A stretch of DNA of 64,000 nucleotides. Source: Serratia bockelmannii. GTDB taxonomy: Bacteria > Pseudomonadota > Gammaproteobacteria > Enterobacterales > Enterobacteriaceae. Positions 31,008 to 41,364 of this stretch are shown in pieces. Numbering within the stretch: the first letter of the stretch is position 1; each line of letters starts with the position of its first letter. The position numbers and the translations under genes are program-made. The notes under the pieces were generated by a model, which had not been told where the DNA came from, searched no databases, and saw only the letters and a list, made by a program, of their open reading frames with translations. Location: positions 558,001 through 622,000 of the forward strand of contig NZ_VOUX01000033.1 in the NCBI RefSeq assembly GCF_008011855.1, read 5' to 3'.

Positions 31008-32828
31008 ATGAACAATATGATTAGTGTTAATAACATCAGTGAATTGCGTAATCTGACGCCAGTTACAGATGACCAGATTGTCTTTTTAGTTTCTCACACC
31101 GCTGGACACTTCACCGGAGGCGGCGAATTCTATTATGCGAAAACGGATACAACCAGTGCGGACAATAACGGTACCGTGGTGGTTACAACGGGAGGAGCGC
31201 GCTGGAAACGACTGGATCAGAAACTGACTTTCGATCACTTCGGTGCCGATCCTAGTGGCACTTCCGCCTCTGACGCAGCAATCAGCGCGACATTAAACTA
31301 TGCCGCGAGTTTAAAAAACAAAGTGGTCTATGCTTCGGAAAATGCTCAATATCTGCTGACCAGCACTCAACCTATCAACGTCGCAAATGGCGTCACAGTC
31401 AGAGGATCCCGCCGCGGTATTGCTCAAGGCCCTGCAAGTCTTACAAACAATGGCCCTAATCGGGCAGGCCTTGCTGACGATAGTGCTTTCATCATCAAAA
31501 AGCCGGCAGGTACGGTTTGTTTCGCCTGCGATAAGAACGTTGTCTTTGATGGTTGGTCGTTCCTCTATCCAGATCAGAAATATACTGCCACCCAGCCGGA
31601 GGCGTTTGTTCCATACGGAGCCACCATTACCGCAACCGGCGCTCTGTCAGTCGCCAACTGCCGTTATGTAGGCGCCTATGATTTTGTTGAAGCTCGTGGA
31701 GAAGCCAACAGCTTTGAGAATATCTACGGTTGGGCAGTACGCTGCGACTACAGGGTTTATGAAAGCAGGGACATCAACAGATTTACCAATGTTCACGTCA
31801 ATGCCAACGTCGTGCGCCCGACAGAAAACGCGGTGACTGCCTCTATCGCCGTAGCCGGTTCTTGTGCTTTCAATCTCGATCGCCACGACAATACGTTTAT
31901 GGTGAATGTGTTCTCTTATGGCAAAAAGATCTTTATCAAAACTACAACACAAGGAACCTCCTATTTAGGCGGCCTTAGCCTGAGCAATTTCATGGCAGAC
32001 AGAAATGGTACCGGAATTGATATCGACTCGGATTCCTCCGCCAATATTCAAATCGCCAACGGTTCTTATATTAATGACTATGGTGATACCATTGGAGGGT
32101 TCCTGGTATTAAGAAAGTCTACTGGCCAATCAAATATCACCCCAGTGCAAATCAGCAATGTTAACTTCGCTACCGCTAATGGACCGAAGGGTTCACTCTC
32201 CCCTCAGGCCATTCGCTTCGAAGCGAACGGCGGGTATCAACTTTCATTCAGCAACACCGTCATGCCAATGTGGACGAACGGCAGTCTGAACAATGAAGCG
32301 GGTTACAACATTCTTAGAGGCACACTAAGCATTGCGCAACGCAGCTATCAGCTACATGCGGCTCCGCTAAATTGTTTGACGAACAGCAATATGATCGCCA
32401 TCGGTGCTGACAAACAGCCTGTTGGCTGGTTTATTGACGGGAATCTGACGGCGGATAGCAATATCCTGACCGCCAATGGAGACAACCCGGCTTATAAAGG
32501 TTTGGGTCAACGTATTCATCGGAGTATGGGATTGAGAACATTCTGGGCCATCGCATCCTCTATCGGCGATCAATCTACCGCGCAAGCTTCGACTGGCATT
32601 TGGGCCCGCTCGTACAACGATAATTATACCGACACTGTCGAGAGCAATGAAGCTATTCCCTGGATACGCATCGGCAACCTCTACTACGCGCGTTTTGTCA
32701 TGAACAACAATCGCACTATCCACGATATCCTGGTCAATCCCGGAAGTGGCAATAATGCGGTGCGCGTTTTAAACTGCGGCATTACTCCGGGCGAAGTCTT
32801 CAACTTCTCGCCCGATGCAAAGCACTAA
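31008..32828 (+). CDS. Orphan tailspike-like protein with pectate-lyase-type beta-helix
   Basis: A 606-residue protein. ATG 31008 follows AGGAGAAATTTC. Residues about 6-70 (from SVNNISELRNL to GGGEFYYAKTDT and ARWKRLD) form the short module common just before the beta-helix of phage tailspikes. From FDHFGADPSGTSASDAAI (about 75-93) a pectate_lyase_3-type right-handed beta-helix begins, with the Asn/Gly-rich strand pattern continuing to about 450. There is no signal peptide and no phage gene nearby. Codon and base use are clearly more AT-rich than in the neighbours, a sign of transfer. Such proteins bind or cleave surface polysaccharides; the substrate cannot be told. The end is an intact stop codon. 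Confidence 0.8.
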   Translation: MNNMISVNNISELRNLTPVTDDQIVFLVSHTAGHFTGGGEFYYAKTDTTSADNNGTVVVTTGGARWKRLDQKLTFDHFGADPSGTSASDAAISATLNYAASLKNKVVYASENAQYLLTSTQPINVANGVTVRGSRRGIAQGPASLTNNGPNRAGLADDSAFIIKKPAGTVCFACDKNVVFDGWSFLYPDQKYTATQPEAFVPYGATITATGALSVANCRYVGAYDFVEARGEANSFENIYGWAVRCDYRVYESRDINRFTNVHVNANVVRPTENAVTASIAVAGSCAFNLDRHDNTFMVNVFSYGKKIFIKTTTQGTSYLGGLSLSNFMADRNGTGIDIDSDSSANIQIANGSYINDYGDTIGGFLVLRKSTGQSNITPVQISNVNFATANGPKGSLSPQAIRFEANGGYQLSFSNTVMPMWTNGSLNNEAGYNILRGTLSIAQRSYQLHAAPLNCLTNSNMIAIGADKQPVGWFIDGNLTADSNILTANGDNPAYKGLGQRIHRSMGLRTFWAIASSIGDQSTAQASTGIWARSYNDNYTDTVESNEAIPWIRIGNLYYARFVMNNNRTIHDILVNPGSGNNAVRVLNCGITPGEVFNFSPDAKH

Positions 32829-32841
32829 TCATCCGCAAAAT

Positions 32842-32869
32842 AAAAAAAGCCCCGGCAAAACGCCGGGGC
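32842..32869 (-). terminator. Terminator of cutC
   Basis: GCCCCGGC/GCCGGGGC with a 5-nt loop is followed by T7 on the minus strand, about 90 nt past the cutC stop. There is no T-run on the plus strand, so it does not clearly serve the tailspike gene. Confidence 0.75.
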
Positions 32870-32959
32870 CTGGTACTTGCGTGATCGCCGAGGGCTCGGT
32901 GACACGCAAAGGGGTCTTACGGCCCGGAAACCGGTTATCAAACACGGTTAGCTGCGTGT

Positions 32960-33718
32960 TTATGCGCTTTGCGCCAGGGGATCAACCAAGGCCAGCGCGT
33001 TTTTCATCGCCTCCACCATTTCGCCATCCACGCAATAATGGCTAAATTCGTCAAACTCGTTATCGGAGCACATGGTGACACCCGCCTTGCGATAACGCAT
33101 GGTCGACGGCGCTAGATGGCCGGAAGAGCTGTGCAGTTCATGCAGGCCGATATCGACGAACTTGTGCAGATTGCTGAGGCGCACACCGGCACCCGCCATG
33201 ATCACCGGGCCCTGGCTGGCCTGACGCAAATCACGCAGCAACGGCAGGCCAAGTTCGGCGCTCTGCTGTTGGCCGGAGGTCAGAATGCGCGCCACGCCCA
33301 GCTCAGTCAGTTGCTCCAGCGCCACCATCGGATTCTGGCACATGTCGAACGCGCGGTGGAACGTCACCGCCATCCCCTCGCACAGCCTCATCACTTCGCG
33401 CATGCGCGGCAGATCGATGTGCCCTTCTTCGTCCAACATGCCTACCACTACGCCGGGGAATCCCATCTCGCGGATGTGGCGGATATCTTGCTTGATCACC
33501 TCGAAATCCACCGCGCCGTAGCAAAAATCGCCACCGCGAGGGCGAACGATCGGATGCACCGGGATCGCAACCCGCTCGCGCGCCAGACGCAGCGTGCCAT
33601 AGCTCGGCGTCAATCCCCCTTCGCTCTGGCTGGCGCACAACTCGATGCGATCGGCGCCCGCCCGTTCGGCCGTCAGCGCACAGTCGACGCTAAAGCAACA
33701 AACTTCCAGTTTTATCAT
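32960..33718 (-). CDS. cutC: CutC family protein (copper homeostasis)
   Basis: A 252-residue TIM-barrel CutC protein beginning [15 protein letters not shown], with E. coli-like [11 protein letters not shown] and the conserved AGAGVR segment. It was originally linked to copper tolerance, but its enzymatic activity is not established. The start ATG at 33718 is set by homology. It is divergent from the PatB/MalY gene and forms the right border of the accessory block. Confidence 0.95.
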   Translation of the reverse strand: MIKLEVCCFSVDCALTAERAGADRIELCASQSEGGLTPSYGTLRLARERVAIPVHPIVRPRGGDFCYGAVDFEVIKQDIRHIREMGFPGVVVGMLDEEGHIDLPRMREVMRLCEGMAVTFHRAFDMCQNPMVALEQLTELGVARILTSGQQQSAELGLPLLRDLRQASQGPVIMAGAGVRLSNLHKFVDIGLHELHSSSGHLAPSTMRYRKAGVTMCSDNEFDEFSHYCVDGEMVEAMKNALALVDPLAQSA

Positions 33719-33819
33719 TGTCACCCCCAGATAACGGCCAACATACGGCGGCAATTGTTCATTTCTTCATTTCTCACGTAGGCTCATGCATAGGCATAAA
33801 CCGGTTCAGGGTTGTAACT

Positions 33820-34968
33820 ATGGCATTCAATTTTGATCAATGGGTAGACCGCAGTCACAGTGACAGCGTTAAGTGGGATAAATATCGCGGCCGCGACATC
33901 CTCCCGCTTTGGGTCGCCGACAGCGATTTCGCCTCGTCGCCGGCGGTGATAGAAGCCTTGCAGCGGCGCGTAGCGCACGGCGTATTCGGCTACACCCACC
34001 CATCCCCTGATCTTCTTGAGGTTTTTATCCGCCGCATGGTAGAGCGCTACGGTTGGCACATCAAGCCTGAATGGATCATTTTCTTGCCTGGGTTGGTGTG
34101 CGGCCTGAACCTGTGCGTGCGCGCCTGCACCGAAGAACATCAGAGCACGCTGGCTCCCTCCCCCATTTATCCGCCGTTTCGCAAAGCGGCCAAATTCGCG
34201 GGGCGTAAACACCTCTCGGTGCCGCTAACGGCGGCAGGCCAACGTTGGGTGCTGGATTTTTCCGCGATGCATGATCGGCTCAGCGGCAATGAGAAGCTCC
34301 TGCTGCTGTGCAACCCGCAAAATCCCGGAGGCACCGTTTATCGCCGGGATGAACTGTTGCAGCACCATCAGTTCGCTCGCGAGCACGATTTAATCGTCTG
34401 CTCCGATGAAATCCACTGCGAGCTGCTACTTGAACCCGGCGTGCGACACATCCCTTTCGCCACCCTGAATGAAGATGCGGCCCAACGCAGCGTGACGCTG
34501 ATGTCACCGTCAAAGACATTCAATCTCGCCGGGCTCGGCGCCTCGATGGCGATCGTCCCCAACGAAGCGTTGAGACAAAAGCTGAAACGCGCACGCAGCG
34601 GCATTGTCCCGGAGGTTAATCTGCTGGCGCTGGTCGCCGCTCAGGCGGCCTATCAATACGGGCAACCCTGGCTGGATGAGCAGTTAATTTATCTGCGCGC
34701 CAATCGCGATCGGTTGACAGAGCGCATCAACGCTATGCCGGGATTGACGTTGTTACCGATCGAAGCCACCTATTTAGCCTGGATCGACTGCAGCGCTTTG
34801 CCGGTGGATAACCCGCATCAGTTCTTCGAGCACGCAGGCGTTGGGTTAAGCGCCGGTTTGGATTTCGGCGATCGGCGCTTTGTACGGCTGAACTTCGGTT
34901 GCCGGCGGGCCCTGCTCAATGAAGCGCTCGATCGCATGGCGCAAGCCTGTGCGGCACTGGCTGGCTAG
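33820..34968 (+). CDS. MalY/PatB-type PLP-dependent cystathionine beta-lyase
   Basis: A 382-residue fold-type I PLP enzyme of the MalY/PatB family. PLP-binding features are NPQNPGG at 165-171, SDEIH at 195-199 and the Schiff-base lysine K232 in SPSKTF. Family members cleave C-S bonds of cystathionine or cysteine conjugates (cysteine-S-conjugate beta-lyase); in E. coli MalY also modulates MalT. The start ATG at 33820 follows CAGGGTTGTAACT. Its 3' end overlaps that of yecM by 4 nt (convergent). No such gene lies between cutC and yecM in E. coli. Confidence 0.9.
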   Translation: MAFNFDQWVDRSHSDSVKWDKYRGRDILPLWVADSDFASSPAVIEALQRRVAHGVFGYTHPSPDLLEVFIRRMVERYGWHIKPEWIIFLPGLVCGLNLCVRACTEEHQSTLAPSPIYPPFRKAAKFAGRKHLSVPLTAAGQRWVLDFSAMHDRLSGNEKLLLLCNPQNPGGTVYRRDELLQHHQFAREHDLIVCSDEIHCELLLEPGVRHIPFATLNEDAAQRSVTLMSPSKTFNLAGLGASMAIVPNEALRQKLKRARSGIVPEVNLLALVAAQAAYQYGQPWLDEQLIYLRANRDRLTERINAMPGLTLLPIEATYLAWIDCSALPVDNPHQFFEHAGVGLSAGLDFGDRRFVRLNFGCRRALLNEALDRMAQACAALAG

Positions 34969-35531
34969 CCTTGTTCGCTGGCGACGATGTCTCTAATGGA
35001 ATAAGGATGAAACTTGATCGTAACCGTTCCATCGGTGATGGCCAGCGTCGGGTTCGGCAGCCGTTCGCCTTCGCCTTTTGGCGAACTTTGCTTCAGCTTG
35101 ATCCCCGGCGCCAACAACGCTTCATCAGCAAGGTGACTCAACGCCCGTGCATGCAGCGTCTGCGGATCGCCGCTGAGCACCAATTCGACATGTTCCCACC
35201 CTTCATGCGGATAGCGTTTCTCCCCGGGGTACGGCAGCTCGACGCAATCTATGCGCCACGGCCCCACGGCCAGCGGCTGCTGTAAATCAAACAAACAGAT
35301 AGGCCGCCCGTTGATCATCGATTCGGACAGCAGTGTCCCACACTGCATCAATCCCTGGCGCCAGCGTTCGGCGGTAGCGTTCTGGTGACAACGCAGGGAG
35401 ATGTGATCGGCGATAAAGGCAGACAGATCAAGCCGCAATCTGGCGGCAAATTGTTGCAACGCCTGCTCGAAACGCGGCAGGTCGAGCTTCAGATCGTCAA
35501 GCTCGGCAATGGCCTGCAAGGGAGTGGTCAT
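34965..35531 (-). CDS. yecM: VOC superfamily protein YecM
   Basis: A 188-residue protein matching E. coli YecM, a vicinal-oxygen-chelate-fold protein of unknown activity (it resembles isomerases and dioxygenases). It has the typical HISLRCH and HVELVLSGD strands that would bear metal ligands. ATG 35531 is preferred over the 35555 start by homology. It is next to argS in E. coli as well, divergent here. Confidence 0.9.
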   Translation of the reverse strand: MTTPLQAIAELDDLKLDLPRFEQALQQFAARLRLDLSAFIADHISLRCHQNATAERWRQGLMQCGTLLSESMINGRPICLFDLQQPLAVGPWRIDCVELPYPGEKRYPHEGWEHVELVLSGDPQTLHARALSHLADEALLAPGIKLKQSSPKGEGERLPNPTLAITDGTVTIKFHPYSIRDIVASEQG

Positions 35532-35996
35532 AGGAACCTCAAAACAACGGAGCACAAAGTTAAACGCCGTAATTTACACGGTGGCGACAGCGCTCGCCAG
35601 CGTTGAGAGGGTTTTCAGCAGTCATTCAGAATGATTTTCGGTTGCGTGCGGAGAGAGCAAAAAACCAACTTTTTATTAAGAAGGCAGCTTATTAAGTCAA
35701 CAGAAAAATAAAAATTAAGAATTTTCGCAAGCCATTATAACCCTTCATCATGACGTTATGATTTAAGTTATTTTTCACAAAACCATTCGTGATTCGCGGG
35801 TTAAACCGATTGAATCGCTTCATTTAATCACACTTTATCCACTTATCAAATTCACAAAAAAACAACAATCAACCCATTGTAAACAAAGACAATAAAATTC
35901 AATAATTAATAAAAAACTAAGGATTATCTTAATTTAACCTCGGACAATTGATTCACCAGTACAACTCAGCTACTTTGGAGAAAATTTAAATTCGAG
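35532..35996. other. AT-rich intergenic region upstream of a small membrane protein
   Basis: About 465 bp, strongly AT-rich from 35640 to 35960, with no convincing ORF. It should contain the yecM promoter on one side and that of the 42-residue ORF on the other. The composition would suit H-NS binding, which is an inference. Confidence 0.4.
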
Positions 35997-36125
35997 ATGA
36001 TCATTATGTTATTGCTGACGATTTCCTTGGTGTTGATAATTATCGCCGTATACGCCATCTACCGTCATTTTAAATCACGCCGCACCAACACGCTGGATGC
36101 CAGGCGTCACAATAAAAAGCGTTAG
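35997..36125 (+). CDS. Small single-span membrane protein (42 aa)
   Basis: A 42-codon ORF from ATG 35997 to TAG 36125. The peptide starts MIIMLLLTISLVLIII, continues AVYAIYRHF, and ends in a very basic tail (KSRRTNTLDARRHNKKR). This is a single hydrophobic helix with positive cytoplasmic tail, the layout of many enterobacterial stress-induced small membrane proteins. A GGAG lies 16 nt upstream and a GAG directly before the ATG; initiation at the fourth-codon ATG (36006) is equally possible. No homologue is recognised. Confidence 0.6.
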   Translation: MIIMLLLTISLVLIIIAVYAIYRHFKSRRTNTLDARRHNKKR

Positions 36126-36236
36126 CCTCATAACTCTCCCCTCCGTACATTCTGGTCAGGTCATTCTGCTTTTCACCTTCAGGCATTCTACGCGCCGCAC
36201 CCGACAACTGTTTCATCGCAGCGGCCGCGCCAACTG

Positions 36237-36265
36237 CTGACGGGCTCCGTCAGATCGGTTACAAT
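36237..36265 (+). promoter_or_regulatory. argS promoter region with a perfect inverted repeat
   Basis: CTGACGG-GCT-CCGTCAG (36237-36253) is a perfect 7-bp inverted repeat immediately before a TACAAT -10 hexamer (36260-36265), about 95 nt upstream of argS. It occupies the -35/spacer area, so it could be an operator. The regulator is unknown. Confidence 0.45.
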
Positions 36266-36360
36266 TGCAGGCTGTTTTGTGGAGGTCGCCCGTCGCGCCC
36301 GCCACCGTTGAATCCCGCAGGGGCTGGCTTCAGCTCCTCGTTCGTCATTAAGGTAACCCG

Positions 36361-38091
36361 GTGAATATTCAGGTTCTTCTTTCAGATAAAGTCAGCCAGG
36401 CGCTGATCGCCGCTGGTGCGCCAGCCGATTGCGAAGCGCAGGTCCGCCCTTCCGCCAAGGCGCAGTTTGGTGATTACCAGGCCAACGGCGTGATGTCAGT
36501 CGCCAAAAAGCTGGGCATGCCGCCCCGTCAGCTGGCGGAAAAAGTGGTGCAACTGCTGGATCTCGGCGATGTCGCCAGTAAAGTGGAAATCGCCGGTCCC
36601 GGCTTTATCAACATTTTCCTGAACAGCGACTGGGTCGCCCGCCAGGCCGACCAGGTGCTGAATGCACCGAAACTGGGCATTGCCCCGGTTGAACCGCAAA
36701 CCATCGTTATCGACTACTCTGCGCCGAACGTGGCGAAAGAGATGCACGTCGGCCATCTGCGCTCCACCATCATCGGCGACGCCGCGGCACGTACCCAGGA
36801 GTTTCTGGGCCACAAAGTGATCCGCGCCAACCACGTCGGCGACTGGGGCACCCAGTTCGGCATGCTGATTGCCTACCTGGAAAAAATGCAGAATGAAAAC
36901 GCCAGCGATATGGGCCTGTCCGATCTCGAACAGTTTTATCGCGAAGCCAAGAAACATTACGACGAAGACGCCGAGTTCGCCGAGCGCGCGCGCGCTTACG
37001 TCGTGAAGCTACAGGGCGGCGATCAGTACTGCCTGAAAATGTGGCGCAAGCTGGTCGACATCACCATGGCGCAAAACCAGCTGACCTATAACCGCCTGAA
37101 CGTCACGCTGACCGAAGACGACGTGATGGGCGAAAGCCTGTATAACGCGATGCTGCCGGGCATCGTCGCCGATCTGAAAGCCAAAGGGCTGGCGGTGGAA
37201 AGCGAAGGCGCCACCGTGGTGTTCCTCGACGAATACAAGAACAAGGACGGCGACCCGATGGGCGTCATCATCCAGAAAAAGGATGGCGGCTACCTCTACA
37301 CCACCACCGATATCGCCTGCGCCAAATATCGCTACGAGACCCTGGGCGCCAACCGCGTGCTGTATTACATCGACTCCCGCCAGCATCAGCACCTGATGCA
37401 GGCCTGGACCATCGTGCGCAAAGCCGGTTACGTGCCTGAGTCCGTCTCGCTGGAACACCACATGTTCGGCATGATGCTGGGCAAAGACGGCAAGCCGTTC
37501 AAAACCCGCTCAGGCGGCACCGTGAAGCTCTCCGATCTGCTGGATGAGGCCATCGAACGCGCCGAACAGCTGATCGCCGGCAAAAACCCGGACATGCCGG
37601 AAGAGGAAATGAAAACCGTGGCCCGCGTGGTCGGCATCGGCGCGGTGAAATACGCCGATCTGTCGAAAAGCCGCACCACCGATTATGTTTTCGACTGGGA
37701 TAACATGCTGGCCTTCGAAGGCAATACCGCGCCTTATATGCAATATGCCTATACCCGCGTGGCATCGGTATTCAAACGCGCCGGGATCGACGAAAGCAGC
37801 CTGACGCTGCCGCTGACACTGACCGAAGAGCGTGAAATTGCACTGGCCACTCGCCTGCTGCAGTTCGAAGAGGTGCTCACTACCGTTGCACGTGAAGGCA
37901 CGCCGCACGTCATGTGCAGCTACCTGTACGATCTGGCGGGCTTGTTCTCCGGTTTCTACGAGCACTGCCAGATCCTCAACGCCGACAGCGAAGAAGCGCG
38001 TCAGAGCCGCCTGAAGCTGGCGCTGCTGACCTCTAAAACGCTGAAAACGGGTCTGGATACGCTCGGCATCGAAACCGTCGAACGTATGTAA
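36361..38091 (+). CDS. argS: Arginyl-tRNA synthetase
   Basis: A class I synthetase of 576 residues (577 in E. coli) with the HIGH-type motif HVGH (in [12 protein letters not shown]) and no classical KMSKS, as is usual for bacterial ArgRS. The DALR anticodon-binding domain ends with ETVERM. The start is GTG at 36361, behind AAGGTAACCCG; E. coli argS also starts with GTG as far as I recall. Monocistronic, ended by a bidirectional terminator. Confidence 0.98.
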   Translation: MNIQVLLSDKVSQALIAAGAPADCEAQVRPSAKAQFGDYQANGVMSVAKKLGMPPRQLAEKVVQLLDLGDVASKVEIAGPGFINIFLNSDWVARQADQVLNAPKLGIAPVEPQTIVIDYSAPNVAKEMHVGHLRSTIIGDAAARTQEFLGHKVIRANHVGDWGTQFGMLIAYLEKMQNENASDMGLSDLEQFYREAKKHYDEDAEFAERARAYVVKLQGGDQYCLKMWRKLVDITMAQNQLTYNRLNVTLTEDDVMGESLYNAMLPGIVADLKAKGLAVESEGATVVFLDEYKNKDGDPMGVIIQKKDGGYLYTTTDIACAKYRYETLGANRVLYYIDSRQHQHLMQAWTIVRKAGYVPESVSLEHHMFGMMLGKDGKPFKTRSGGTVKLSDLLDEAIERAEQLIAGKNPDMPEEEMKTVARVVGIGAVKYADLSKSRTTDYVFDWDNMLAFEGNTAPYMQYAYTRVASVFKRAGIDESSLTLPLTLTEEREIALATRLLQFEEVLTTVAREGTPHVMCSYLYDLAGLFSGFYEHCQILNADSEEARQSRLKLALLTSKTLKTGLDTLGIETVERM

Positions 38092-38110
38092 ACCGCACTG
38101 CGCGGAAAGC

Positions 38111-38138
38111 AAAAAGGTCGCCTTGGCGACCTTTTTTA
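38111..38138. terminator. Bidirectional terminator argS/murJ
   Basis: AAAGGTCGCC/GGCGACCTTT, a 10-bp stem with a TT loop, is flanked by A and T runs and lies between the convergent argS and murJ. Confidence 0.85.
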
Positions 38139-38152
38139 TTCTTGCATTCGGC

Positions 38153-39688
38153 TCAGGCGACGCGGCGCGCAAAATCACGCGGGCGGAAACCCAACCCGGC
38201 CAGCACGCCGAAGTAGGCCACCACGCCGGCCACGACCACCGCCGCCAAGCGCAGCAAACGCTCCAGCATATTGCCCTGATCCCAGGCCGGCATCAGCCAC
38301 ATCACACCAATCAGCACCGCCGACATCACCAGCACGGCGATCACCAGCTTGGTGAGGAACAGTGCCCAACCCGGCTGTGGCTGGAAGATCTTCTGCTTGC
38401 GCAGCTGCCAATACAACAACGTGGCGTTCAGGCAGGCCGCCAAACCGATCGACAGCGCCAGACCGGCATGCTTAAGCGGACCAATAAACGCCAGGTTCAT
38501 CACCTGTGTCATGATGAGCGTGATGATGGCGATCTTGACCGGCGTTTTAATGTCCTGCCGCGAATAGAAGCCTGGCGCCAACACTTTAACCACGATCAGC
38601 CCCATCAGCCCTACCGAGTACGCCACCAACGCGCGTTGCGTCATCGCTGCGTCAAAGGCGCTGAACTTGCCGTACTGGAATAACGAGACGGTCAACGGCT
38701 TGGCCAAAATACCCAGCGCGATGGCGCTCGGCAACGCCAGCAGGAAGCACAGGCGCAGCCCCCAATCCATCAGGCGCGAATACTCGTCGTGGTTGCCGCT
38801 TGAGAAGCTTTTGGCCAACGACGGCAGCAGGATGGTGCCCAACGCCACGCCCAACACGCCGGACGGAAACTCCATCAGGCGGTCAGCGTAGTACATCCAG
38901 GACACCGAGCCGGACACCAGGAACGAAGCGAAAATGGTGTTGATGATCAGCGAGATTTGGCTGACCGACACCCCGAGGATCGCTGGCCCCATCTGGCGCA
39001 TCACGCGCCAGACCCCGGCATCACCCAGTTTGAGGCGCGGCAATACCAGCATGCCGATCTTGCGCAGGTGCGGCAGCTGATAACCCAGCTGCAGCACGCC
39101 GCCGACCACCACCGCCCAGGCCAGCGCCAGCACCGGCGGGTGGAAATACGGGGCGGCGAACAGCGCGAAGCCGATCATGCTGACGTTAAGCAACGTGGGG
39201 GCAAAGGCCGGGATCGAGAAGCGGTTCCAGGTATTGAGAATAGCCCCCACCAGCGACGCCAGTGAGATCAACAAAATGTAGGGGAACGTGATGCGCAGCA
39301 GCGCCGAGGTCAACGCAAATTTGTCGGGCGTGTCGGTAAAGCCCGGCGCAGTAATGTAGATCACCCAGGGCGCGGCCAGCATCCCCAACACCGTCACCAC
39401 CGCCAGCACCAGCGTCAACAGCCCGGAGACATAGGCGATAAAGGTGCGCGTCGCTTCTTCACCCTGCTGGCTCTTGTATTCGGCCAGGATCGGCACGAAG
39501 GCCTGCGAAAACGCGCCTTCGGCAAAGATACGGCGCAGCAGATTAGGGAGTTTGAACGCCACGAAGAAGGCGTCCGTTGCCATGCCGGCCCCGAACACGC
39601 GCGCGACGATCGCATCGCGGGCAAAGCCCAACACCCGCGAAAACATCGTCATCGAGCTGACGGCAGCCAAGGATTTGAGTAGGTTCAT
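38153..39688 (-). CDS. murJ: Lipid II flippase MurJ
   Basis: A 511-residue MOP-superfamily protein with about 14 hydrophobic helices, the same length as E. coli MurJ (MviN). It flips lipid II across the inner membrane for peptidoglycan synthesis. It starts [25 protein letters not shown], with the essential Arg residues of helix 1-2 (R18, R24) visible. It lies downstream of mviM, as in E. coli. Confidence 0.97.
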   Translation of the reverse strand: MNLLKSLAAVSSMTMFSRVLGFARDAIVARVFGAGMATDAFFVAFKLPNLLRRIFAEGAFSQAFVPILAEYKSQQGEEATRTFIAYVSGLLTLVLAVVTVLGMLAAPWVIYITAPGFTDTPDKFALTSALLRITFPYILLISLASLVGAILNTWNRFSIPAFAPTLLNVSMIGFALFAAPYFHPPVLALAWAVVVGGVLQLGYQLPHLRKIGMLVLPRLKLGDAGVWRVMRQMGPAILGVSVSQISLIINTIFASFLVSGSVSWMYYADRLMEFPSGVLGVALGTILLPSLAKSFSSGNHDEYSRLMDWGLRLCFLLALPSAIALGILAKPLTVSLFQYGKFSAFDAAMTQRALVAYSVGLMGLIVVKVLAPGFYSRQDIKTPVKIAIITLIMTQVMNLAFIGPLKHAGLALSIGLAACLNATLLYWQLRKQKIFQPQPGWALFLTKLVIAVLVMSAVLIGVMWLMPAWDQGNMLERLLRLAAVVVAGVVAYFGVLAGLGFRPRDFARRVA

Positions 39689-39794
39689 GTGGTTGTCTGA
39701 TAGGTACCGTAAATATCAACGCCTGCAACAGCAGGCGTCAGTGAAACAATCGGCTCAGTTTACGCATCCGGAAAAGAATAGCTACCGCCATATG

Positions 39795-40715
39795 TTACAT
39801 AGAGTTATCCCGCAGCAAACGCTCGACCACCCGCTGGGCGACCAGCGCCTGTTCGCCGCCGGTTTCCGGCGCGCTCTGGTTGGCGACGGCATCAAGGAAA
39901 TGCCGTACCGCCCCGTCGAAGCCGCGTTGCACCAGCGTGCTTTGCCAACCCGGCACCGGCTGTTCCAACTCACCCTGTACATCTTCACGCAGCCAGTGGC
40001 GCATATCGGTCAACTGATACAGCGCGCCGTCGGTCACCGCCTGCACGCTTTCGCGCTGGCTGCCACCGCGGCGATGCATACTGGTCGTCACCTGCGTGTC
40101 GCCGCAGGCGAAGTGGTGCTCGGCGTACAGCATTTCGCCTGCGGCGCTGGCCCGTAAGCTGCCGCTCAACAGTTGCTCGCGTCCGCCCGCCAGCCACAGC
40201 GCAGTGTCTACCACGTGCAGGTAATCATCCAATAGGGTAAAACGCAGATCGTGCGGACCGACGCTGTCCGCCCGATGTTTATCCATACGGATAGAGGCCG
40301 GCTGGTTCATTTCCAGCTTGAGCTGCCGGTAAAGCGGCGCGAAACGGCGGTTGAACCCCACCATCAGCGTTTTGCCTCGCCGCTCGGCCAACTCGAGCAG
40401 CTGCTCGCCCTGCTCCAGCGTTTCCGCCAGCGGCTTATCGACGTAAACGTGCACGCCGCGGTTTAGCAGCTCGCCAATGACCGAAAAATGGCTGGCGGTG
40501 CTGCTGTGGACAAATACGGCGTCGCACTGTTCGGCCAGGCTGTCCAGCCGGGAGAAACAGGCCATGCGGTAGCTGTCGCACAGCGGCTGCGCTTTTTGCT
40601 GATTGGGCGAAAAACCGCCCACCAGCGTCCAATCCGCCGCTTGGCCGAGGATTGGCAGGTAAGCCTTCTGCGCGATACTGCCCAATCCCACCACGCCTAC
40701 TCGTAATTTAGTCAT
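39795..40715 (-). CDS. mviM: Gfo/Idh/MocA-family oxidoreductase MviM
   Basis: A 306-residue NAD(P)-dependent oxidoreductase-like protein (E. coli MviM/YceM has 307). The N-terminal Rossmann motif [13 protein letters not shown] and the EKP-like motif YVDKPLAE are present; the substrate is unknown. ATG 40715 follows GAGGGATGCGA. It overlaps the end of yceH by 8 nt, so yceH-mviM-murJ are probably one unit. Confidence 0.94.
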   Translation of the reverse strand: MTKLRVGVVGLGSIAQKAYLPILGQAADWTLVGGFSPNQQKAQPLCDSYRMACFSRLDSLAEQCDAVFVHSSTASHFSVIGELLNRGVHVYVDKPLAETLEQGEQLLELAERRGKTLMVGFNRRFAPLYRQLKLEMNQPASIRMDKHRADSVGPHDLRFTLLDDYLHVVDTALWLAGGREQLLSGSLRASAAGEMLYAEHHFACGDTQVTTSMHRRGGSQRESVQAVTDGALYQLTDMRHWLREDVQGELEQPVPGWQSTLVQRGFDGAVRHFLDAVANQSAPETGGEQALVAQRVVERLLRDNSM

Positions 40716-41355
40716 TCGCATCCCTCGCCAACAGGTGTTGCAGCTGCCGTTTCAGCTCCGCCACTTCGTTTTCCAATGCGCTGACCCTGGCGCTCAGTTC
40801 GCTGTCTTCCTCGGATTCGAACGCCGCCGGCGGCGCTTCATCAATCTGGCCGCTGAACAGATGCATGAACCGGCTTTCGCGCTTGCCCGGCTCACGAGCC
40901 AGGCGCACCACGAACGGGCCATCTTCCCGCGTGGCCAGCTGTTGCAGCACCTGCTCGACCTCGCTGACATCGCTGAACTCGTGCATCCGATTGGTGCGGG
41001 TGCGTAGCTCGCCCGGTGTTTGCGCACCGCGCAGCAACAAAGTGGCGATCACCGCCAGTTCGGCGGGTGAAAGTTTCAGCTGGCCAAACTCGGAATTGCA
41101 AAACCGCTGCTCGTATTTCACTACCCGATTGCCGAATCCGCTGAGGGTGCGCAGGAAATGTTTGCGCAGCAACAGATCGAGGAGTTGCTGCACCTCACTC
41201 TCGCTCAGATCCATCACCGGCTCGCGGTTGGTCTTTTGGTTACAGGCCAGGGTAATGGCGTTAAGCGAAAGCGGGTATTGGTCCGGCGTCGTCACCTGTT
41301 TTTCCAACAGGCAGCCGATGACCCGGGCCTCTTTGGCGTTCAATTCATATTTCAT
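40708..41355 (-). CDS. yceH: DUF480 winged-helix protein YceH
   Basis: A 215-residue protein of the YceH/UPF0502 family with two winged-helix domains, beginning [21 protein letters not shown]-terminal helix ([20 protein letters not shown], residues about 188-207) looks like a short coiled coil. Function is unknown. It sits between rimJ and mviM as in E. coli, 9 nt downstream of rimJ. Confidence 0.94.
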   Translation of the reverse strand: MKYELNAKEARVIGCLLEKQVTTPDQYPLSLNAITLACNQKTNREPVMDLSESEVQQLLDLLLRKHFLRTLSGFGNRVVKYEQRFCNSEFGQLKLSPAELAVIATLLLRGAQTPGELRTRTNRMHEFSDVSEVEQVLQQLATREDGPFVVRLAREPGKRESRFMHLFSGQIDEAPPAAFESEEDSELSARVSALENEVAELKRQLQHLLARDAND

Positions 41356-41364
41356 CGTTTGGCC

